Shown here piece by piece: positions 38,175-46,010 of a stretch of 64,000 nucleotides of DNA. The notes below the pieces were generated by a model. It was not told the DNA's origin. It ran no database searches and saw nothing but the letters and a program-made list of their open reading frames with translations. The stretch is from Bacteroidales bacterium (GTDB taxonomy: Bacteria > Bacteroidota > Bacteroidia > Bacteroidales > Marinilabiliaceae), in contig SUWW01000005.1 of NCBI GenBank assembly GCA_015061285.1, positions 180,235-244,234 of the forward strand. The letters run 5' to 3'. How positions within the stretch are numbered: the first letter of the stretch is position 1; every line of letters starts with the position of its first letter. The position numbers were made by a program, and so were the translations under genes.

Positions 38175-38500
38175 ACTATTGAGTACTTTTCGATGAGCTC
38201 GTCGGCCACATCGACGCAGGTGTGACAAGGCACGCTGAGTTCTTGCTTCAATTCGTGGCAAGTGAGCGCACCATTTTTAGATTTGAATTCTGACAAAATT
38301 TCTTCTTTGTGGTTAGGCAATGCGTTTATGGCTGCATATAGTGCGCCGCACATGCCTTCGGGAGCTCGACCCACTCCGTAGCCTTGCGATGCTTCGATGA
38401 ATTGTGCGTTGTTTTCAAATAGCTTATTCCATTTATATACAATGCATTGAGCACAATTGTGTCTATATACAGGGTGGCGAAATGTTTCTGAAGCTTTCAT
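38171..38500 (-). CDS. C_GCAxxG_C_C family protein
   Basis: This 109-aa protein has conserved Cys in the order expected for the family: HNCAQCI near residue 15, EGMCGALYAAIN near 49 (here GMCGAL in place of GCAxxG), TCHELK and CHTCVD near the C-terminus. It was probably named for redox or metal-binding Cys; function is not established. It overlaps the next minus-strand gene by 4 bp, so it is likely co-expressed with the flippase-like protein. A small gap of 20 bp separates it from udk. Confidence 0.8.
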   Translation of the reverse strand: MKASETFRHPVYRHNCAQCIVYKWNKLFENNAQFIEASQGYGVGRAPEGMCGALYAAINALPNHKEEILSEFKSKNGALTCHELKQELSVPCHTCVDVADELIEKYSIV

Positions 38501-38520
38501 ATACTTATGTCAAAAAAGTA

Positions 38521-39138
38521 TCAATTTTGATGTCCTATGTTTTTCTTGAAGAAGTGCGAAATGACGTTGATTGCCTTTTGGTTGTGTCCACCTTGAGGCA
38601 CTATGATGTCGGCGTAGCGTTTGGTTGGCTCTATGAATTGTTCGTGCATAGGCTTAAGTGTCTCAGCATAGCGTTTTAGCACAGCCTCGGCGGTGCGTCC
38701 ACGTTCGGCCATATCGCGGATTATTACGCGAGCAAGGCGATCGTCGGAGTCGGCATCAACAAAAATTTTGAGATCCATCATGTTGCGAAGTTTCTCATCG
38801 GTGAGGATAAGTATACCCTCAATAATGATTACATCGGCAGGCTCTACGTGTATTGTTTCGGGTAGGCGAGAGCACGTTAGGTATGAATATGTAGGTTGCT
38901 CGATGCACTGCCCATTGCGAAGCATTTCTACGTGTTTTGTAAGCAACGAAAATTCTATAGAAGATGGGTGGTCGAAGTTTATCTTCTGGCGCTCTTCCAT
39001 TGGAATGTGGCTGCTATCATAGTAGTACGAATCTTGTGGAATGACGGCCACACGCTCGCGTGGGAGCATCTTTACTATTTCCTTCACTACGGTGGTTTTG
39101 CCTGAACCTGTGCCACCTGCTATACCTACTATAAGCAT
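38521..39138 (-). CDS. udk: Uridine kinase
   Basis: This enzyme phosphorylates uridine and cytidine in the pyrimidine salvage pathway. The 205-aa sequence has the P-loop GIAGGTGSGKTTVVKE at residues 5-20, the substrate motif PQDSYYYD near 35, NFDHPSSIEF near 54, IIIEGILIL near 105 and RLARVIIRDMAERGR near 132. Length is normal. It is the first gene of the minus-strand trio and probably drives expression of the two downstream genes. Confidence 0.95.
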   Translation of the reverse strand: MLIVGIAGGTGSGKTTVVKEIVKMLPRERVAVIPQDSYYYDSSHIPMEERQKINFDHPSSIEFSLLTKHVEMLRNGQCIEQPTYSYLTCSRLPETIHVEPADVIIIEGILILTDEKLRNMMDLKIFVDADSDDRLARVIIRDMAERGRTAEAVLKRYAETLKPMHEQFIEPTKRYADIIVPQGGHNQKAINVISHFFKKNIGHQN

Positions 39139-39160
39139 ATCTATATTGATGATGAATTAT

Positions 39161-39168
39161 TAATTTTG
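39161..39168 (+). promoter_or_regulatory. Possible minus 7 element TAATTTTG
   Basis: TAATTTTG matches TAnnTTTG in the divergent udk/Dabb spacer. It is 68 bp before the Dabb start and lacks a clear -33 partner, so it is weak. Confidence 0.3.
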
Positions 39169-39236
39169 TACAACTTTCGACGGTGTCAAAAAACCATACG
39201 AAAGGAGATGCAAAGTAACTCAAAACTCAACTAAAA

Positions 39237-39536
39237 ATGGTAAAGCATATTGTTCTTTTCAAATTGCGCGATGATGTCGATGCAGCAACCAAAGAATCGG
39301 AGTTGAAGGCTATCAAAGCTGGACTTGAAGCATTACAAGGCATTGCGCCCACTTTGCGCAGCATAGAAGTAGGCATAAATATCAATGCCAACGAGAAATA
39401 TAATCTTGCTCTCACTTGCACTTTTGATGATATGGAAGGATTGAATGCATACGCCGTTCATCCAGAGCATGTTAAGGTTAGTCAACGCATTCGTGCTATA
39501 CTCGATCAACGAGCTTGCGTCGATTACTTGTTATAA
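39237..39536 (+). CDS. Dabb-family (stress-responsive alpha/beta barrel) protein
   Basis: This 99-aa protein begins MVKHIVLFKLRDDVDA and contains LTCTFDDMEGLNAYAVHPEH followed by VSQRI, the usual Dabb layout of a dimeric ferredoxin-like barrel. The conserved His in VKHIVLFK and HPEH are present. Relatives are linked to stress or act as small enzymes (for example olivetolic-acid-cyclase-like folds); no substrate can be assigned. It is divergent from udk. Confidence 0.85.
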   Translation: MVKHIVLFKLRDDVDAATKESELKAIKAGLEALQGIAPTLRSIEVGININANEKYNLALTCTFDDMEGLNAYAVHPEHVKVSQRIRAILDQRACVDYLL

Positions 39537-39540
39537 TTAC

Positions 39541-39617
39541 GAATTATAAATTACGAATTACGAGTTGTAAATTCTTCCTTATTCATTATGAATTAGGAAT
39601 TATGCATTTGTAATTCG
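39541..39617. repeat. AT-rich ATTACGAATTA repeat cluster
   Basis: Several imperfect copies of ATTACGAATTA and its complement (TAATTCGTAAT-like, TAATTC) fill the spacer between the Dabb gene and the next gene. The same motif recurs at 45978-45995 and 47217-47275. Confidence 0.5.
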
Positions 39618-39633
39618 GGATTAAATATTGACT

Positions 39634-39969
39634 ATGGGACTATCGTTTTTCAAGGTGCCTAAGCCGCATCAGTTTACATACGTACCACGTTACTACGACC
39701 CCGAGAAAGAGCGACGTGATGAAATACGTCGTGAGCTCGAGAAAGAGCCAATAGGAACAAATAAAGATACGTATGTGCCTGGCGATCTTATCCGCAATGT
39801 CGGGTTCAAGGCGCGTCATGAGCGTTTTGATGCCGATTCGCATCATAAAACGCTTCGTCGTCGTTCGCAGTTGCTCACGATGGCCATTTTGGTAACACTT
39901 ATGGTGCTGGGGTATTACATGTTTCGCGACTTTGTGCCTGAGTTCAAAACCGTATTGTTCGGAAAATAG
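39634..39969 (+). CDS. Small conserved membrane protein upstream of mutL
   Basis: This 111-aa protein (ATG at 39634; a TTG two codons earlier is less likely) has a basic, charged N-terminal part (FKVPKPHQFTYVPRYYDPEKE), a middle stretch of Arg and His, and one membrane segment near the C-terminus (LLTMAILVTLMVLGYYMF). No function is known to me. Genes of this type directly before mutL are common in Bacteroidales, as I recall. The stop is 6 bp before mutL, so they are probably one operon. Confidence 0.75.
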   Translation: MGLSFFKVPKPHQFTYVPRYYDPEKERRDEIRRELEKEPIGTNKDTYVPGDLIRNVGFKARHERFDADSHHKTLRRRSQLLTMAILVTLMVLGYYMFRDFVPEFKTVLFGK

Positions 39970-39975
39970 GGTAGC

Positions 39976-41868
39976 ATGGCTAATGTCATTCATCTTTTGC
40001 CAGATGCTGTAGCCAATCAGATTGCCGCTGGTGAGGTAGTTCAGCGTCCGGCATCGGTAATAAAAGAGCTCACCGAGAACTCTATCGATGCAGGGGCTAC
40101 CAATATCAAAGTAGTCGTACGCGATGCTGGTCGTTCGCTTATTCAAGTCACCGACAATGGATGTGGCATGAGTGAGTATGACGCTCGTTTGGCTTTTGAA
40201 CGACATGCTACCTCGAAAATAAATCAGGCAATAGATCTCTATTCACTTCAAACCATGGGCTTCAGAGGTGAAGCCCTTGCCGCCATTGCTGCAGCTGCGC
40301 AAGTGGAACTTTTTACTCGTAAAGCCGATCAAGAGCTTGGCGTACATATAGAGATTGCAGGCTCGAAGGTGATGAAGCAAGAACCTGCGGCTACCAATGT
40401 GGGAAGTCAGTTCTGTGTGAAGAATCTCTTCTACAATCTGCCAGTACGCCGGCGTTTCATGAAGTCCGACACGGTTGAGATGCGATATATAAACACCGAA
40501 TTTCTTCGAGTAGCATTGGCGCATCCTGATATAAGTATCTCGCTAACAAGCAACAATACACTTGTGTACAATTTTGTTGGAGGAAACAAAAAACAACGAG
40601 TAGCGGCCGTAGCTGGTAAGGCGTTGTCGGATAAGTTGTTGCCTGTTGAGGCTGAAACGTCTCTTGTGAAGATTAGCGGTTTTGTTGGTATGCCTGAAAC
40701 GGCGCGCAAAGGGTCGGCCGATCAATATTTTTTTGTAAATAATCGTTTTATGAAGCATCCATATTTGCAAAAGGCAATTGTAGATGCTTACAAAAATTTA
40801 ATTCCCGAAAATCTTACTCCTGCGTTCTATATATATTTCACAATTGATCCTCAGCAAGTTGATGTAAACAACGACCCTCAGAAGATTGATGTGAAACTTG
40901 AAAATGAGGCTGCCATTTGGCCTATACTCAATGCTGCTGTGCGCGACTGTTTAGGCAAGTATAATGTCATGCCCTCGTTCGACTTCGATACCGATAGCAG
41001 TATTGTTATACCTACGTATGTAGAGAATAAAAATACTCCACCCAGCTATAATCCATTTGAGCGCGAAAAAGAGGAACAGTGGATTCCCGATGATGAAGAT
41101 GAAGTAAAACCCCTGCGGACATCATATAGCGGAGGCTTCGGCGGTGGAGGCTTCATGAAGTCGAAGATTGGCGGTTGGGAGCAACTCTATCCGTCGCACA
41201 TGAATGCGCCAGATGTGCCTATCGTTCAATCGCAAACCATCCCAAGCGAGCATAACAACGAAGAGGCGCAATTGTTTACGGCCGATGAACTTGCTCATCT
41301 TGCCGATGATGCTGTCTTTATCCAATTCAAAGGTCGATATATAGTCACTAATACGCCTGCCGGACTTATCTTCATCGACCAGCATCGTGCGCATGAACGA
41401 GTTCTGTATAATACTCTCGAGAATGGACTGAAGGTTAGCACTTTCCCTTCTCAACGATTGATGTTCCCCGAAAAGGTGACAATAGGAGCCGAAGATGCAT
41501 GTGTGATCGAAGAGATGTCGGCCGAACTTGCACGTGTTGGACTCGAAGTGCAGTACGAATCGGATTCGGGATTGCTGAGTGTATCGAGTATTCCTGCTAT
41601 TATGCAACATTCTGATGTACATACAATTATACGCACGTTCATATACGATTATAAAAACGGAGAACTTGACGTCCAGAAAGATCTTATGAGCTACGTTATG
41701 CGCACAATGGCGGGTCAAAGTGCATTGCCATACGGACGACAGCTTTCGCAAGCCGAAATGAAGTCGCTCTATCAAAAATTGTTTGAGGGCGAGTCGCCAC
41801 AACTTACGCCTAATGGCAAGCGTGTCTATAACTTTCTGAATGTTAGCGATATAAACGCTATGTTCTGA
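39976..41868 (+). CDS. mutL: DNA mismatch repair protein MutL
   Basis: MutL links mismatch recognition by MutS to later repair steps. The 630-aa protein has the GHKL ATPase motifs: ELTENSIDAGATNI (about residue 30), DNGCGMSEYDARLAF, and TMGFRGEALAAI. The DQHA(X)2E(X)4E endonuclease motif is only partly kept: DQHRAHERVLYN has Arg for Ala and Asn for the last Glu. The later HGRP-type metal motif reads TPNGKRVYNF. Endonuclease activity is therefore doubtful. The C-terminal dimerization domain lies at about 425-630. Confidence 0.95.
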   Translation: MANVIHLLPDAVANQIAAGEVVQRPASVIKELTENSIDAGATNIKVVVRDAGRSLIQVTDNGCGMSEYDARLAFERHATSKINQAIDLYSLQTMGFRGEALAAIAAAAQVELFTRKADQELGVHIEIAGSKVMKQEPAATNVGSQFCVKNLFYNLPVRRRFMKSDTVEMRYINTEFLRVALAHPDISISLTSNNTLVYNFVGGNKKQRVAAVAGKALSDKLLPVEAETSLVKISGFVGMPETARKGSADQYFFVNNRFMKHPYLQKAIVDAYKNLIPENLTPAFYIYFTIDPQQVDVNNDPQKIDVKLENEAAIWPILNAAVRDCLGKYNVMPSFDFDTDSSIVIPTYVENKNTPPSYNPFEREKEEQWIPDDEDEVKPLRTSYSGGFGGGGFMKSKIGGWEQLYPSHMNAPDVPIVQSQTIPSEHNNEEAQLFTADELAHLADDAVFIQFKGRYIVTNTPAGLIFIDQHRAHERVLYNTLENGLKVSTFPSQRLMFPEKVTIGAEDACVIEEMSAELARVGLEVQYESDSGLLSVSSIPAIMQHSDVHTIIRTFIYDYKNGELDVQKDLMSYVMRTMAGQSALPYGRQLSQAEMKSLYQKLFEGESPQLTPNGKRVYNFLNVSDINAMF

Positions 41869-41886
41869 TAAATAGTTTTTGAAGCC

Positions 41887-41894
41887 TAACTTTG
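41887..41894 (+). promoter_or_regulatory. Minus 7 element TAACTTTG for the rhomboid genes
   Basis: TAACTTTG fits TAnnTTTG and is 23 bp before the first rhomboid start. No -33 TTTG at normal spacing was seen. Confidence 0.45.
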
Positions 41895-41917
41895 TTTACA
41901 AATAACAGATAAAATAA

Positions 41918-42745
41918 ATGAACTTTTCATCTCCATATCAAGTTTCGCCTGCGGTTAAGAATCTGATAATTATAAACTTGTTGGTATATGCAGCTGACTA
42001 TGTGCTTGGCAATAGCATGCGAATCGATATAGATAAAATATTTGGTTTGCATTATTTCCTTTCGGAGCAATTTGGTGTTTGGCAGTTTGTTACGTTTGCC
42101 TTTTTGCATGGAAGCTTTAGTCACTTGTTTTTCAATATGTTTGCTGTGTATATGTTCGGCAGAATAGTGGAGCAGACATGGGGCGTGAAAAAATTTCTTG
42201 TCTATTATTTCGTTACTGCTATAGGTTCAGGATTAATACAGCAAGTGGCATTCTATTTCGACACGAACGTCATGGTAGATGCTGTCGATGCATATCTATC
42301 TAATCCTACGCCGCAGGCATTGCAAACCTTCATAAGTAGTTATGGAGCATTTTCTAACGAGAGTAATCAGCTATTGCACGAGTTTATAAATAATTACAAC
42401 GGCATAGTGAATACCGACAGTGCAGCAGCTGTGGCAGCTTCGAGAAAATTTGTTGTAGAGTATCAGCAATTATATTTCAACGCTCATACCGTAATAGGTG
42501 CATCGGGAGCAGTGTTTGGCATTTTGCTCGCATTTGGCATGTTGTTCCCCAATATGCGAGTGATGCTCCTTATTCCGCCTATTCCGTTGAAAGCTAAATA
42601 TTTGGTGATTGGTTATGGATTGCTCGAACTCTATGGAGGAATAGCCAATTCTTCGGCCGACAACGTAGCTCATTGGGCACATCTTGGTGGCATGTTGTTT
42701 GGATTCTTGTTAATAAAGCATTGGAACGAACGCAGTCTGTACTAA
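41918..42745 (+). CDS. Rhomboid intramembrane serine protease 1
   Basis: This 275-aa membrane protein should cleave substrates inside or near the membrane. The catalytic Ser is in IGASGAVFGILLAFG (about Ser196) and the His in AHWAHLGGMLFGFL (about His255). HGSFSHLFFNMFAVYMFGR is the family's second-helix motif. A stretch of about 60 residues between helices (DTNVMVDAVDA to QLYFNAHT) is longer than in GlpG. The next gene is a second rhomboid, 13 bp downstream. Confidence 0.92.
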   Translation: MNFSSPYQVSPAVKNLIIINLLVYAADYVLGNSMRIDIDKIFGLHYFLSEQFGVWQFVTFAFLHGSFSHLFFNMFAVYMFGRIVEQTWGVKKFLVYYFVTAIGSGLIQQVAFYFDTNVMVDAVDAYLSNPTPQALQTFISSYGAFSNESNQLLHEFINNYNGIVNTDSAAAVAASRKFVVEYQQLYFNAHTVIGASGAVFGILLAFGMLFPNMRVMLLIPPIPLKAKYLVIGYGLLELYGGIANSSADNVAHWAHLGGMLFGFLLIKHWNERSLY

Positions 42746-42758
42746 ATAGTTAACGCAG

Positions 42759-43598
42759 ATGTCTATAATTACAGAAATAAAAGAGTCGTTTAGAGAAAAC
42801 GGCACAGTGATACGCCTCATATACATCAATGTGGCTATTTTTCTTGTAGTGCGTTTAGTTAGTGTAGTATGGCCCGACTTTATTTACGTGACATTAGCAA
42901 TGCCCACTACTTGGTTGGGAGCTCTCACTCATCCGTGGACGCTATTCACCTATATGTTCACGCATTTCGACCTCATACATATACTTTTTAATATGCTTTG
43001 CCTCTATTGGTTTGGCAGGATATTCGAACAAGTGGCGGGTAATCATCTTGTGTTGCGTGTGTATATACTCGGAGGCTTGGCTGGTGCGCTTATGTGCCTC
43101 ATAGGTTTGCAATTTCATTCCGTAGGAAGTTATATGATTGGAGCCTCGGCGGCCATAATGGCTTTGCTTGGTGCTGTAGCTGCACTCGCTCCAAACTATG
43201 TAGTGAATGTTATTTTTGTAGGTAACATACGTCTGAAGTATTACGCATTAATATTCTTTCTTATTGATATAGTTGGTGTTACTGGCTACGACAACATTGG
43301 CGGACACCTTTCGCACATAGGTGGTGTTGTGTCGGGTGTGCTCTTGGCGATGTATTGGAATCGCAAGGGACTTCCTAAACCTTCGGAGCCAATATTGAAG
43401 TTTAACTTCAATGCTAACAAAAAAAGCAAGATGCACGTAGAAAGGGGTAGTCGACCAATGAGCGATCAAGAGTATAATGCACGCCGAGCCGAGCGTTCGC
43501 GCGAAGTAGACCGCATTCTCGAGAAAATAAAATCAACAGGATACGACAGCTTAACGAATGCTGAGAAACAGACATTGTTCGATGCAAGTAAACGATAA
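42759..43598 (+). CDS. Rhomboid intramembrane serine protease 2
   Basis: This 279-aa protein is a second rhomboid with the catalytic Ser in MIGASAAIMALLG (about Ser130) and the His in GGHLSHIGGVVSGVL (about His186). HFDLIHILFNMLCLYWFGR is the helix-2 motif. The last 70 residues form a soluble basic tail (SKMHVERGSRPMSDQEYNAR onward) with no known domain. Tandem rhomboids followed by an EEP protein are a familiar Bacteroidales arrangement, as I recall; substrates are unknown. Confidence 0.92.
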   Translation: MSIITEIKESFRENGTVIRLIYINVAIFLVVRLVSVVWPDFIYVTLAMPTTWLGALTHPWTLFTYMFTHFDLIHILFNMLCLYWFGRIFEQVAGNHLVLRVYILGGLAGALMCLIGLQFHSVGSYMIGASAAIMALLGAVAALAPNYVVNVIFVGNIRLKYYALIFFLIDIVGVTGYDNIGGHLSHIGGVVSGVLLAMYWNRKGLPKPSEPILKFNFNANKKSKMHVERGSRPMSDQEYNARRAERSREVDRILEKIKSTGYDSLTNAEKQTLFDASKR

Positions 43599-43610
43599 AA
43601 TAGAATAACT

Positions 43611-44687
43611 ATGCGCAGTTTAGCTAAAGGAATATTATCAATATTGGCAGTAGTAATCAGCCTATTATTGCTATTTGCGTATTTCTCTACCAGCATACCA
43701 CCACAAAAATTGCATGGATTCAACTTGTTGTGGTATGCCATGCCATATTTATGGTTAGCTAACCTTACATTGTTGATAGTACGTATTTTCATAGGCAATA
43801 CATTTACATTCCTAATACAGATAGTAGCCATATTACTTACATCGCCAGGCGCATACGTGACGTTTAGCTTCATAAATACGCACGAAGAAAAACGAGCCGA
43901 TATTTCAGTGCTTACATACAATGTGCGCGAATTGTGTGGCTCCGATGAGAGTGGAAGAATTGAGGTAAAAGATTTGGTCGAATTGGTGCAGAAAGAGAAT
44001 GCCGATATAGTTTGCTTGCAAGAAATGCCTATGGGGCTCTATTTGCAGACTACAGGCAAAGCACAAAGCTCCGATGTGGCCAAAGAATTTGGTTATAAAT
44101 ATTCATGCGCATCTGAGAAATACGGGCTCAACTCGCTCGTGATACTCTCGCGCTATCCGTTGCATAGAGTTAAGATTCAAAAATCTTCGCTAAATGGTTA
44201 TGTACTTATGGCAGAAGCCGATGTAGACGGTAAAAAACTAAATGTGCTAAACTGCCATTTGCAGTCGAATAGTCTCACCAACGACGAAATTACGGCAGTC
44301 AATAAGTTGAAAAATTTTGATGCACAAAAGCATGAAAACGAGGTTAGGTCAACATACAGAAAATTGTCAAAATCCTCGCTTGTGCGTTCGGTTCAAGTCG
44401 ATGATTTAGCTGAATATATATCGCATTTGAAGCATCGAACAATCGTGTGTGGCGATTTCAACGACATACCAACTTCATATACATATCATCAAATATCAGC
44501 GAATCTTAGCGATGCCTTTGTTGGTTCGGGGGCAGGAGTTGGTGATACTTACAATGGTAAGTTGCCTCCATTGCGCATCGACTACATATTCTTCTCCTCT
44601 AAAGTAGATGTGATAGATTATGCAGAGCTTGATGTGATGCTTTCCGACCATTACCCAGTTAAGGCGTCGTTTGCGTTGCTCAACTAA
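43611..44687 (+). CDS. Membrane-anchored endonuclease/exonuclease/phosphatase (EEP) family protein
   Basis: This 358-aa protein has three N-terminal hydrophobic segments (about residues 7-24, 34-55 and 63-85) followed by a cytoplasmic or periplasmic EEP domain (about 97-358). EEP motifs visible: LTYNVREL, IVCLQEMP, LNCHLQSNS, VCGDFNDIPTSYTYH, RIDYIFFSS and MLSDHYPVKA. The metal-binding Glu, Asp and His are present, so it is probably an active phosphoesterase. The substrate, DNA, lipid or other phosphate, is unknown. Confidence 0.88.
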   Translation: MRSLAKGILSILAVVISLLLLFAYFSTSIPPQKLHGFNLLWYAMPYLWLANLTLLIVRIFIGNTFTFLIQIVAILLTSPGAYVTFSFINTHEEKRADISVLTYNVRELCGSDESGRIEVKDLVELVQKENADIVCLQEMPMGLYLQTTGKAQSSDVAKEFGYKYSCASEKYGLNSLVILSRYPLHRVKIQKSSLNGYVLMAEADVDGKKLNVLNCHLQSNSLTNDEITAVNKLKNFDAQKHENEVRSTYRKLSKSSLVRSVQVDDLAEYISHLKHRTIVCGDFNDIPTSYTYHQISANLSDAFVGSGAGVGDTYNGKLPPLRIDYIFFSSKVDVIDYAELDVMLSDHYPVKASFALLN

Positions 44688-44759
44688 GCTTTTGAGCATC
44701 GTTAATCCTAAAAAACATTATAAAAATAAAAACACACGTACACATAATAGAAAAATGTA

Positions 44760-44767
44760 TATTTTTG
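44760..44767 (+). promoter_or_regulatory. Minus 7 element TATTTTTG of the argR operon
   Basis: TATTTTTG followed by CAG matches TAnnTTTG. It lies 28 bp before the argR ATG and directly upstream of a putative ArgR site. Confidence 0.55.
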
Positions 44768-44774
44768 CAGTCGA

Positions 44775-44792
44775 TTTGAATAAACATACAAT
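44775..44792 (+). promoter_or_regulatory. Putative ARG box (ArgR operator)
   Basis: TTTGAATAAACATACAAT matches 16 of 18 positions of the enterobacterial ARG box (WNTGAATWWWWATTCANW). It lies between the -7 element and the argR start, where bound ArgR would block transcription start. No second tandem box was noticed. Confidence 0.5.
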
Positions 44793-44795
44793 CAT

Positions 44796-45290
44796 ATGTC
44801 AAAAGCAAAGAATATACGTCAAGTGGAGATTCGTGACATAATAGCCACGATGAACATCGCAAGTCAGGACGATCTGATGCAAGAACTCATGCGCCGTGGG
44901 CTTACGGTGACTCAGGCGACTCTTTCGAGAGATATCAAAGAGATGCGTATTGCCAAGACTACCGACATCGATGGAAGTTATCGCTACATTATGCCCAATA
45001 ATGGCATTGGTCAAGCGCAGCAAAAAATGCCATCGATAGACTCTATTCATATGGGAGTTATAAGTATAGAATTTTCGGGCAATATAGCCATGATGAAGAC
45101 TCAACCAGGCTATGCGAGCGTGGTGGCAAGTGCTATCGACAATACGAATACACGCACTGTTATGGGTTCGGTGGCAGGCGACGATGCTGTTTTGATAGCA
45201 CTGCGTGCGCGTTTTAAGCCAGAAGAGATTTTGGCAGAACTGCAGATGGTAATACCTAATTTGAAGGAAAAACTAATATCAGAGAACTGA
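44796..45290 (+). CDS. argR: Arginine repressor ArgR
   Basis: This 164-aa regulator has an N-terminal winged helix-turn-helix (residues 1-75: IRDIIATMNIASQDDLMQEL, TQATLSRDIKEMRIAK). The C-terminal hexamerization and arginine-binding domain has MGSVAGDDAVLIALRA, with the conserved Asp pair of the arginine pocket. With arginine bound it should repress arginine genes. It is the first gene of the arg-pro operon, and a likely operator lies just upstream, so autoregulation is expected. Confidence 0.94.
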   Translation: MSKAKNIRQVEIRDIIATMNIASQDDLMQELMRRGLTVTQATLSRDIKEMRIAKTTDIDGSYRYIMPNNGIGQAQQKMPSIDSIHMGVISIEFSGNIAMMKTQPGYASVVASAIDNTNTRTVMGSVAGDDAVLIALRARFKPEEILAELQMVIPNLKEKLISEN

Positions 45291-45315
45291 AAAGAGAATA
45301 ATTTATTTTGCTAAA

Positions 45316-45963
45316 ATGAGCGAAATTGACGTTATGGTGGCCTCTGACGAGCACCTACGGTATGTTGACGAGATTTTGAAAACTATCAGCGATGCTGCTA
45401 AAGTGAGAGGCACTGGCATCGCAAAACGAAATCCTGGATACGTAAAACAAAAAATGCGTGAAGGCAAAGCTGTGATTGCTCTCGATGGTGAGAACTTTGC
45501 CGGATTTAGCTACATCGAAACTTGGGGTGGTAAGCACTATGTTACTACTTCGGGTCTAATTGTAAAAGATGAGTATCGTGGTTGTGGCCTCTCCCGACGC
45601 ATCAAACACATGACTTTCACTCTCGCTCGTATGCGCTGGCCTCATGCAAAAATATTCAGTCTGACTTCGGGCGCTGCTGTGATGAAACTCAATACCGATC
45701 ATGGCTATGTGCCAGTAACGTTTGCTCAACTCACCGACGACGAGACATTCTGGAAAGGCTGCGAAGGATGTATCAACCATGATATTCTCGTGCGCACCAA
45801 CCGACGCTACTGTGTTTGCACTGGTATGCTCTACGACCCCGATCGTGCACGTAGCGTTAGGGATGCTGACGAAGAGGTTGAGAAAGATAGAATATACATA
45901 GAAGAAAAAATTCATCAACGATTCCCTGACGGATTTCCAAAGGAAGACCAAGAAGAAATTTGA
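45316..45963 (+). CDS. GNAT-family acyltransferase in the arginine operon
   Basis: This 215-aa protein has an N-acetyltransferase fold: VMVASDEHLRYVDEILKTI at the start, FAGFSYIETWGGKHYVTTSG, and LIVKDEYRGCGLSRRIKHM, where RGCGLSRRI is the acyl-CoA loop. The C-terminal part has an unusual Cys cluster (GCEGCIN, RYCVC). Position between argR and argG is conserved in Bacteroidales, as I recall. No argA or argJ is present in this window, so it is a candidate N-acylglutamate synthase (N-acetyl or N-succinyl). This is inferred from context, not shown by the sequence. Confidence 0.8.
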   Translation: MSEIDVMVASDEHLRYVDEILKTISDAAKVRGTGIAKRNPGYVKQKMREGKAVIALDGENFAGFSYIETWGGKHYVTTSGLIVKDEYRGCGLSRRIKHMTFTLARMRWPHAKIFSLTSGAAVMKLNTDHGYVPVTFAQLTDDETFWKGCEGCINHDILVRTNRRYCVCTGMLYDPDRARSVRDADEEVEKDRIYIEEKIHQRFPDGFPKEDQEEI

Positions 45964-46010
45964 TTTCGGCAAATCATAACACATAATTCGTAATTAGTAA
46001 CTATACAGAA

